This document shows positions 9,341-16,285 of a stretch of DNA of 64,000 nucleotides, piece by piece. The notes beneath the pieces were generated by a model. It did no database searches. It saw nothing but the letters and a program-made list of their open reading frames with translations, and was not told the origin of the DNA. The translations under genes were made by a program, and so were the position numbers. Source of the stretch: Candidatus Synchoanobacter obligatus (GTDB taxonomy: Bacteria; Pseudomonadota; Gammaproteobacteria; Comchoanobacterales; Comchoanobacteraceae); assembly GCF_024259865.1 (NCBI RefSeq), contig NZ_JAKUDN010000002.1, positions 385,591 through 449,590 on the forward strand. Reading direction: 5' to 3'. Positions within the stretch are counted from its first letter, which is position 1. The number at the start of each line of letters is the position of its first letter.

Positions 9341-9600
9341 CCTAGGAAGTGTCATGTTTGTTGCGCATTGCTGTTTTCTTTCGTTTATGCGCTCGCAGAA
9401 TAGGGTGGCCGTAACGTGGCTAATCATTCTGCGATTTGAGGGGGTGCTAAAATGTTTACAACCTTTCTTGTCTGCTCAACCCTTTCAAGGTGAGAGGGAT
9501 CAGCGTCTTATGTTGACCAAGTTTAAGCTCGTATAAGTCGTTTGTGCCATGATGGTTAGTGATAGAAAGTTACCGAAAGTACAAAGAGTTATCCATGTAA
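9341..9600. other. Intergenic region with no recognisable gene
   Basis: About 260 bases between the decayed copy and the end of the 794-residue gene. Open frames in it are short, overlap each other and resemble nothing I know. A complementary pair GCAGAAT ... ATTCTGC (about 9396-9432) could form a stem but has no T-run. It is probably eroded coding sequence. Confidence 0.4.
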
Positions 9601-11985
9601 TCACCTTGTGCTTGTGAGTTGACCTCCAGGTTTCGTTACTTGGGTTTTACTTTCGCTTTTCTCTAGTGCGGTCTGTGTTTTTTTTGACCCTGTAGGACCA
9701 ACTTTTTTAAATTCTGGGAGAATATTTGGGGGAGATTTGGCTAAGCTTTCAAGTTGCTTAATTATATCCCCCACAGTCACTTCTTCTTTATTCATATTAC
9801 ATATTTGACGGGCACCTTCACGGAGTCGAGAGGCTTCTGTTGGAATAGATCTGTTTACTCGATTCTGTACATCCTCTAGAGCTTTTATAACCTTACTCGC
9901 TTGACCTTGATCTTCTGAAAAAGCTTCCTCTATGTTCTCTGAATCGAACGTTTCACTATCGCCGCACAGGCTTTCGACTACTAACACTAACTTGACTATT
10001 GTAAGGTATGTTGAACAGTCATCAAAAGTACTCAAGGACTCACCAGATAGCTCCTCTTGTACTGCCGTGAAATCATCATGAGTTTTAAGATTTAGTTCGT
10101 CTATCTGTGAGTTAAGTTTGCCTTTTTCGTCTTGAGTGACACGCTTAGAGTTTACGAGATCTTTTAACTTGGCTAATCTTAGCTGTTTTAGGGCAGGGTA
10201 GAGTTTCATTTTATTTGTAGGATCAGCATAGTCTGAGATAAGCTTCCTGGCGCTTTCTTTTAGAGAGCCATTATCACCAACGATACTTACCATCTCTTGT
10301 AAAATTTCAATGACTCTAGCTCCTTTGGGGCCTTTTTTGTCAACTCCGTCAATCTTATACGTTATTTCTGTATTTTCTCGGGCTTTGTCAACAATAAAAT
10401 CTACCACTTCTTTGTTATCTATATCTAATTGAGCTAAGGCATTTTTTGCCTCTTCTTCATTCGTCTTAGCATCAAAACTGTCTTTGGGCGTGCTTGGAGT
10501 GCTAGCTGCAACGTTCTTTTTATTGGCTTCTAGCCATTTGCTTATGTTGGGATCATCATCCTTGCTGACACAACTTTGCTCAGCTTTACATTTCTCAAGA
10601 TAATCAAATAAGGTTTGATCATTTACTTGTTCAGGTAAACCTATACTAGGTTTGGTTTCAGCAATACATGCTATCAATTTAATTAACTCTAGTGGATTAA
10701 TTCTTTGAAAAATATCTCTGCAACCTACATGACAAGTAAGTACTGGTTGGGTGTCTGCACCTTCATTTATTAGAGCAGTATGGACATGATCCATACGCTC
10801 ATGAGGTTTTTTTTGTAACTCTTCTCGATTTGCGAGTTGAGTTCTAAGTATTTGGTTGAGATAGTTTCGAAGACCTTGATTCTCCTTTACGCAACCCAAC
10901 ATAGCATTAGCATCAAGGTCATTGGCGCCAAAAAGCTCAAAAATATTTTTTGAAGAGGCACTACAAACCATTTTAGCTGTACCAATTAGGACCTTTTGAT
11001 TGGCGTATTTTGGACTCTCGGCGCTTTTTAATTTATCACGAATGGGTCTAAGATCCTTTACCCCTGCTGACACTCTTCCATTTGAGTGGTCGACATCTAG
11101 TTCTGTTCCTAATGTATTTAATGATTGCTTAAAGGCATCTATAATTTTTTGTGATTGTTTTGTCCACTCTTTTGATGCTTGAAGAGGGTTTTTTGATCTA
11201 AAAGCGCTTCTTTCAGTTGTACGATTATCAGAAGTATATATGACTTCTTCTGTGTTAGATTTTGTTTTATGAGCTAAGGCCTTATTAACTAAAGGAACTA
11301 CTTTTGAAATGTCAGACTTCTCGCCAAATCTACTTATGAATTGCTTTTTGTCTCTAAGAGCTTTCAGAACGGCGCCACGATATAGCGATACGGCTATGAG
11401 AAGAATAGGGAAAAAAAGTGTCGATAAAAATACCGCTAAAATTACCGCTTTATTAGGACTATGAGTAGAAAGTTTGATCCCGTTATTGATGCCGTTAATT
11501 AACATAGGGGGCATTTTTTTATTATAAGCACGTGTAGCATCTTGCATTTCTTGTTTAGTATTACCACCAAGTATATATGCTTGTTCATACTCTTCCAAAA
11601 AGTCATAATCGGTCAGTAATTCTTCGGCTCTGCCCGTTGTATAATCGAAGCCATCACTGAGCTCTTGATCAGACAAATCTTTTTTTAAATTCAGAAATGC
11701 AGTCATGAATGTTGTATCTATTGCTAGGGAAATATTTTTGGCTTTTGCCAGTTTTATGAGCTCTGTTTCATCTAAATCAGCATTTTGATTATCTCTACCA
11801 TAATCATCAAATAGCACAGCAGCTGATGCTAATTCTATTGCGGCTTTTTTTATGCATTCATCTCTATTTGGATCATCTTCAGAGGGCAAGTCTATGTGTT
11901 TAGCTTTTATATTGGAAATAATGTTCTGTGATAGCTTATAAATATGGTATCGTAGCGTGTACTGGTTGTTGTTAGCATTATTCAT
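9601..11985 (-). CDS. Large unknown protein with one membrane segment, effector candidate
   Basis: An unrecognised 794-residue protein. It has a soluble, acidic N-terminal region (1-175) and one strong hydrophobic segment at about 179-202 followed by positive charges (YRGAVLKALRDKK). A long, mostly helical, highly charged remainder follows, with a Lys/Thr-rich tail. Its middle (LIGTAKMVC ... VLTCHVGCRDIFQRINPLELIKLI) resembles in pattern the middle of the 574-residue protein, and both genes share the same 5' leader, so they are probably distant family members. The start ATG at 11985 is preceded by GGGAGAT. The single membrane segment is compatible with a host-membrane effector or a bacterial inner-membrane protein. 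Confidence 0.65.
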   Translation of the reverse strand: MNNANNNQYTLRYHIYKLSQNIISNIKAKHIDLPSEDDPNRDECIKKAAIELASAAVLFDDYGRDNQNADLDETELIKLAKAKNISLAIDTTFMTAFLNLKKDLSDQELSDGFDYTTGRAEELLTDYDFLEEYEQAYILGGNTKQEMQDATRAYNKKMPPMLINGINNGIKLSTHSPNKAVILAVFLSTLFFPILLIAVSLYRGAVLKALRDKKQFISRFGEKSDISKVVPLVNKALAHKTKSNTEEVIYTSDNRTTERSAFRSKNPLQASKEWTKQSQKIIDAFKQSLNTLGTELDVDHSNGRVSAGVKDLRPIRDKLKSAESPKYANQKVLIGTAKMVCSASSKNIFELFGANDLDANAMLGCVKENQGLRNYLNQILRTQLANREELQKKPHERMDHVHTALINEGADTQPVLTCHVGCRDIFQRINPLELIKLIACIAETKPSIGLPEQVNDQTLFDYLEKCKAEQSCVSKDDDPNISKWLEANKKNVAASTPSTPKDSFDAKTNEEEAKNALAQLDIDNKEVVDFIVDKARENTEITYKIDGVDKKGPKGARVIEILQEMVSIVGDNGSLKESARKLISDYADPTNKMKLYPALKQLRLAKLKDLVNSKRVTQDEKGKLNSQIDELNLKTHDDFTAVQEELSGESLSTFDDCSTYLTIVKLVLVVESLCGDSETFDSENIEEAFSEDQGQASKVIKALEDVQNRVNRSIPTEASRLREGARQICNMNKEEVTVGDIIKQLESLAKSPPNILPEFKKVGPTGSKKTQTALEKSESKTQVTKPGGQLTSTR

Positions 11986-12009
11986 ATGTATCTCCCAATT
12001 GTTTTGGTT

Positions 12010-12038
12010 ATTCTAGCCCCTTTTTTTTTATTTGACAG
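12010..12038 (-). promoter_or_regulatory. Shared promoter-like element before the 794-residue gene
   Basis: Minus strand: CTGTCA (12038-12033), a 17-base spacer (A-rich, then GGGGC), TAGAAT (12015-12010) and AACC. The leader down to the ribosome site nearly repeats that of the 574-residue gene. Read on the plus strand the same site is a perfect TTGACA (12032-12037), 17 bases, TTATAC (12055-12060). Confidence 0.55.
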
Positions 12039-12119
12039 AAAAAAGTGCGTTTTTTTATACAGTTATCTGGAATATGGGAATAGGGGGATTATTTAGACAT
12101 CTCCTGTTCAGGAATGGCC

Positions 12120-14471
12120 TTATCCTTGTCCTTTCTTCCTTTGAGTTGTAACACCATCACTAGCCTGGTCCTTGGTAGGAGGATGCCCCATCCTTGGGGT
12201 GGGGGCGCTTGGACGCAGTGATGAGGCAGAATGGGGGGCGTGTGTTGCGGATGTAAAAGTATTTGGGGAGGCATCGTTTCTCTCTAATATTTCCCATCCC
12301 TCAGCAATTGGTACGGAATCTAGCAGGCTTGATTCTAATGTCGTTTGTATGCAAGTGATCTCTGTTTTTAATTCAGGATAGGACGTTTGGTATTTTGTGA
12401 TCAAATGCTTAAAAACCTCAGGATCGACTATTGAATGTAATGATGTAAGGAATTTGCTGATGCGATCTATAGTATTTCTTTTATGCGGATCTATATCTTC
12501 GGGCGTTGGCATATTGAATAATGTCGCCAAACCCTTTCTTACCTTTCGTGTTTTTTTCTGCCACCAGGTCTGTGGGGGAGGTGTGGCTACTGTCTCGACT
12601 TGCTGTAATACCTGCTGTAATAATGACTGTTCATCAGCAGGATTATCTAGAGCTATTTCCGCTCTTAGACTATCCCATAAAGGCTCTTTAAGCAGCAATC
12701 TTATCTTTTTTATATGATCTATCTTTTGCTGAAGAGAAAAGTCCACAACATGTTCTAATACAGAGCAAGGCTCCTCTTCTAGCAGACGCTTGATCATATG
12801 ATTCATTTTTTGATCATAAGACTTAATACTATGTCGTACTATTTTAACGATACATTGTTTACCAGTTTCGGTAAGATCTGGCGCAGCCAATAGGTCTTCT
12901 AAGGCAGGCTGTGCTTGAAAGGTTTTTTTGAATAGGCTGACGAGTTTTGTACTACCGACGCCTATCCCGTTTGTCGATATATCCGTTGTTAGCATATTGT
13001 GATTTGCAAGATAGATAGCGAGATGTTGTAGGCTACTAGAGCGAGGCTTGAAGTGGCCAGACAGGTCACTTATATACTTTATTTTGCCATTTGTTACCTT
13101 TATGGACCCTGCATACATGACAGGTCTTCCAGAACTAATCATTGAATGAAAAGCAATAAGGCCCCGACTATTTTCTCTGCCATAGAGGTGGTCAAAGCAA
13201 TACATTTTTTGGTCTGTCGTAATGATGAGTCCGGCTTCTTTACTTGCACCCTTAAATACTCTGCTTTCAGTATCCATATCTTTAAAAGCATTGGTGACAG
13301 GATCCCATGACTGTAGCTGACCTTCTGGACTGAAATATACCCGTCCGCTTTCTATAAGGTCCTTATTGTTTTCAAGTTCATACCATTTTATCTCATCGAC
13401 TTCACGGCCATGCTCGGTAATTGGTAGTGCCTTAGTTGCTGCAGTTAGGGCTGTGATACCAGGGAAGCCATCAAATAACATGGATTCCTCTTTGGTTAGA
13501 TGCAGAGCCACAACAGTATCACCATCAAGTAATGAGTCTGCTATAAGTTTTGTCATGCCAGACCGGTACCCACTTGAAGCGGGATCTAGCATATATTTGT
13601 TAAAATCGGCGATAGTTTCACGAGCCTGATCTTTATTTGATGCATGTCTAATCAGGGTTGGCGAAATAGCTGACAGGAAACCAATTCTTGTCTCATATGA
13701 TATGTCACTACTTTCTAATATGGCTCTATAATTGTGGGCTGTATCTTTAGATAGTTGGTATTGTTTAACAACCCGTGAATCTTTTACATCGGAGCCCAAA
13801 CGCCTGAAAGCATGACGATGAGGAAATAATACCTCCTGTAATGACATATCAGATGTAGGAGGTCCTAAGGGATTTAAATCAAGGCTCATTCTAAATCCAA
13901 TGTCATATGTGCTATTTGGGAGCCCAAGCTCACGCTTTTTTTGTAGTATTTGACCTAATCGGACTTCCTGAGCGGAAGATAATGCTGTTTTCCCCATTTT
14001 ATAGTGAATCGACTCGTCTTCTATTCTATTGTTAAACATTTTTTTTAACCTACTCTTTAATGCAACGGGATCGATGCTGCTTCTAGCCACTTCAGGACTG
14101 CTTGCAAGAATATATTGAAATCTCGGTTGTTCCATAATTGCATCAAAAATGAAGTTAACAATAGTGTCTTTATCCATATCCCCAGATGAGAGCCAAGTAT
14201 TAAAACAATCATCTAAGCTTGTAATAAGCAATTCTTGTATCTGTGTTCTTTCATCATACACTCTATAAAGCGCCAGCGTCTTTCTGGTCTCATCTTCAGA
14301 CTGACAACCAAAAGCCGTTTGTAAGAAGGCAAGATCTTCATCACTAATATCTGCTACTTTTGCGTCATCGTAGAGTTTGTGTAGGCTTTGGTGTATCGCA
14401 TCGATACTGCTGTCATTAATATCAGCAGGAATTCTTCTAAGGATGTCTTTTATTTTTTTATTAATGTTCAT
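12120..14471 (-). CDS. Large unknown protein with IQM-like 'SGHF.P' module, effector candidate (paralogue A)
   Basis: A 783-residue protein, almost identical to the 737-residue protein at 20738-22951 over about the first 500 residues. A segment at about 374-490 contains, in order, VYFSPEGQLQSW, MYCFDHLYG, FHSMISSG, AGSI-K-NGKI and SGHFKP. This order resembles the 'HSSFL.G..AAG....G.l..i...SGHY.PT' core I recall from plant IQM calmodulin-binding proteins; this is pattern memory, not a search. Beyond about 560 the paralogues differ. Here the tail is helical, then basic (WWQKKTRKVRKG), then Pro/Ser/His-rich and probably disordered. The gene has its own promoter-like element. Function unknown; the secreted role is inferred. 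Confidence 0.7.
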   Translation of the reverse strand: MNINKKIKDILRRIPADINDSSIDAIHQSLHKLYDDAKVADISDEDLAFLQTAFGCQSEDETRKTLALYRVYDERTQIQELLITSLDDCFNTWLSSGDMDKDTIVNFIFDAIMEQPRFQYILASSPEVARSSIDPVALKSRLKKMFNNRIEDESIHYKMGKTALSSAQEVRLGQILQKKRELGLPNSTYDIGFRMSLDLNPLGPPTSDMSLQEVLFPHRHAFRRLGSDVKDSRVVKQYQLSKDTAHNYRAILESSDISYETRIGFLSAISPTLIRHASNKDQARETIADFNKYMLDPASSGYRSGMTKLIADSLLDGDTVVALHLTKEESMLFDGFPGITALTAATKALPITEHGREVDEIKWYELENNKDLIESGRVYFSPEGQLQSWDPVTNAFKDMDTESRVFKGASKEAGLIITTDQKMYCFDHLYGRENSRGLIAFHSMISSGRPVMYAGSIKVTNGKIKYISDLSGHFKPRSSSLQHLAIYLANHNMLTTDISTNGIGVGSTKLVSLFKKTFQAQPALEDLLAAPDLTETGKQCIVKIVRHSIKSYDQKMNHMIKRLLEEEPCSVLEHVVDFSLQQKIDHIKKIRLLLKEPLWDSLRAEIALDNPADEQSLLQQVLQQVETVATPPPQTWWQKKTRKVRKGLATLFNMPTPEDIDPHKRNTIDRISKFLTSLHSIVDPEVFKHLITKYQTSYPELKTEITCIQTTLESSLLDSVPIAEGWEILERNDASPNTFTSATHAPHSASSLRPSAPTPRMGHPPTKDQASDGVTTQRKKGQG

Positions 14472-14500
14472 GACTTTTCTCGTATCGTGCCTTTGTAGTT

Positions 14501-14528
14501 GTTATAGCCACGTTTCTTTTTTTGGCAG
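14501..14528 (-). promoter_or_regulatory. Shared promoter-like element before the 783-residue gene
   Basis: Minus strand: CTGCCA (14528-14523), a 16-base A-rich spacer ending in GTGGC, TATAAC (14506-14501), then AAC. This is the same layout as the elements near 9.0 and 12.0 kb with one change in the first hexamer. On the plus strand it reads TTGGCA (14522-14527), 17 bases, TATATA (14545-14550). Confidence 0.5.
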
Positions 14529-14679
14529 CAAAATGTATGTTTTTTATATATTTATATGTAAATGCAGCAACACCAGGATACTCGTCCCATCTGGTTAAGA
14601 TGGGAGGCAGTTAATGATAAAAGCGATGAGTCAACAATTATATGCTAAACAGGGTAGGGGGAATCTCCTGTTGGGGGCG

Positions 14680-14931
14680 TCATAGGAATGTTTTACTTAC
14701 TCGTGAGTTGCTTAGCCCTGAAGGTTCAGGATTGTTGCTAGGTCCCTGCTGGCCATTAGCTCTATTATTACGCTCAGTAGCAGCCCATTTCTTGGCGCGT
14801 TCTTCCAGAGAACCCTTATGAGTGCTGGAATTTGTTGTTGTAAGATCCTGAGCCATCGGTATGTAATATGCGTTATTACCCTGTTCAGCAATAACGCTGT
14901 CGTTCCCCTGCGGAGCAATAATAATCTCCAT
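14680..14931 (-). CDS. Small hydrophilic protein of unknown function, possible effector fragment
   Basis: An 83-residue frame rich in Asn, Ser, Gln and charged residues (SLEERAKKWAATERNNR, then a Pro/Ser/Asn tail). Its composition resembles the disordered tails of the neighbouring large proteins rather than a folded domain. No strong ribosome site is visible, but a version of the shared promoter-like element lies about 60 bases upstream. It could be a real small protein or the surviving end of a larger decayed gene. Confidence 0.4.
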   Translation of the reverse strand: MEIIIAPQGNDSVIAEQGNNAYYIPMAQDLTTTNSSTHKGSLEERAKKWAATERNNRANGQQGPSNNPEPSGLSNSRVSKTFL

Positions 14932-14966
14932 AGGTACGGTATATACAGTATTATTTCGGTGATAGT

Positions 14967-14994
14967 GTTTTAGCAGCTTTTTTAGGATTGACAG
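14967..14994 (-). promoter_or_regulatory. Shared promoter-like element before the 83-residue gene
   Basis: Minus strand: CTGTCA (14994-14989), a 16-base spacer ending in GCTGC, TAAAAC (14972-14967), then AC. The second hexamer is weak. The flank before CTGTCA (CACTTTTTT) is the same as at the 794-residue gene. On the plus strand: TTGACA (14988-14993), 17 bases, TATATA (15011-15016), pointing into the 3' end of the permease gene. Confidence 0.45.
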
Positions 14995-15009
14995 AAAAAA
15001 GTGGGTATT

Positions 15010-16209
15010 TTATATATTTAGCCAGGTAGAGAGGAAGACCAGGATGGTTAAGAGGCTAATGAGTACTAGTGATGGTTTGCCTCCGGGGAATTGGTAAGGG
15101 CTTTGGAGTTTTAGGGTATAGCGGGCTCTATAGACTAAGTATATGGGGAGAACACCATATAATAGTAGGATAATAATACCAGCATAGTGTAGGAAGGTGG
15201 TGAAGTCAGAGGGGAAGAGTAATACCATGAATAATGGGGGTAGAAAGGCCAGTGTAATGGCAAAAAGGTTGTGGTATTGGTATTGAGTGAGTTCTAAGCC
15301 ATCTTCAATAAAGTCTTTTAAGCTGATCATGACACCCCAGAAAGAGGTTGCAATGGCAAAGAAGGAGAATAAGGCAACGAGTTCTGAGAAGTGGTTGACT
15401 TGGTAGTGGTAGTTGAGATACTCAATGAGTAAAGACAGTCCTTCTTCTTGGCTTTGGAGGATGGATAGTAAACTGTACTCTCCAGCATAGGGAAGTAAGC
15501 CTAAAATGATGATTTCCCAGGTGAGATAGAAGAATAGAGGGATACCGCAACCAATGAGGATGGCTTTTTTTAATTGTTGGAGGTTGTTGTCTAAGTAGTG
15601 ACGCATAGACGGTAGGATAATATGGGAAGTAAAGGAGGTGACAACCACAGGGATGGCCGATAGGGCAAGCCAAGGTTGGCCGCCTGAGAAGTTACTGGCT
15701 TTGATGTGGGGTACGGAGGATGTGATGAGGAAGAGGAAGGCCATGACCAAACCAATGATCAATAGTCGGTTTAAGCGGTCTAACCATTCCATCTTGAAAA
15801 AAGCAATGCCTCCAAAGAATAGAGAGAATAGTAAAGAGGCGAGTAAGGGTTGGCCTTGTAATTGTGGGATACTACTGGCTAAGATTGAGCCACTACCAAT
15901 CATGTATGCTGCAGCAGCTACATACAGTAGGCTTAAGAAGGCGAGCCATGCAAAGGATTCTGATAAGGGGCCTGAGAGTTTGCGGCATAAACCGATTAAG
16001 TTGGTGGTTGGGTTTGGGCAGTAGTACATGGCCTCTAGGAATAAAAAGAGGGTGATGAGCATGTAGGTGAAGATAGCAAATAACAGTGTGATAGAGGCAA
16101 TCAGTCCACTGGCACCAGTGGCAATAGGGATACTGAGCATCCCGGCACCAATAGCAGTTCCTGCAATTAAAAGAACAGCGCCGAGTGTTTTGGATTCAGT
16201 TTTCGTCAT
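15010..16209 (-). CDS. Aromatic amino-acid permease (Mtr/TyrP family)
   Basis: A 399-residue inner-membrane proton symporter of the hydroxy/aromatic amino acid permease family, importing tryptophan or tyrosine. The N-terminus shows the family start (LGAVLLIAGTAIGAGMLSIPIATG), and about 11 hydrophobic segments follow along the whole length, which is usual for the family (about 400). Tryptophan versus tyrosine specificity cannot be decided from sequence. It lies between the accessory island and uvrA on the same strand, 76 bases downstream of uvrA. Uptake of aromatic amino acids would fit a nutrient-dependent lifestyle, but that is inference. Confidence 0.88.
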   Translation of the reverse strand: MTKTESKTLGAVLLIAGTAIGAGMLSIPIATGASGLIASITLLFAIFTYMLITLFLFLEAMYYCPNPTTNLIGLCRKLSGPLSESFAWLAFLSLLYVAAAAYMIGSGSILASSIPQLQGQPLLASLLFSLFFGGIAFFKMEWLDRLNRLLIIGLVMAFLFLITSSVPHIKASNFSGGQPWLALSAIPVVVTSFTSHIILPSMRHYLDNNLQQLKKAILIGCGIPLFFYLTWEIIILGLLPYAGEYSLLSILQSQEEGLSLLIEYLNYHYQVNHFSELVALFSFFAIATSFWGVMISLKDFIEDGLELTQYQYHNLFAITLAFLPPLFMVLLFPSDFTTFLHYAGIIILLLYGVLPIYLVYRARYTLKLQSPYQFPGGKPSLVLISLLTILVFLSTWLNI

Positions 16210-16285
16210 ATAAAACCTGTTTGTTATTCAAGGTATCAGTTGTCTGATACCTTAACATTAATCAGGCATACGGTCAAGAAACGGG

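Noticed and set aside
9146-9536. Plus-strand frames over the decayed copy
   Set aside because: They are the reverse side of the remnant and of empty DNA; no protein-like pattern or ribosome site.
15638-16024. 128-codon plus-strand frame opposite the aromatic permease
   Set aside because: Antisense shadow; the minus-strand permease is unmistakable.
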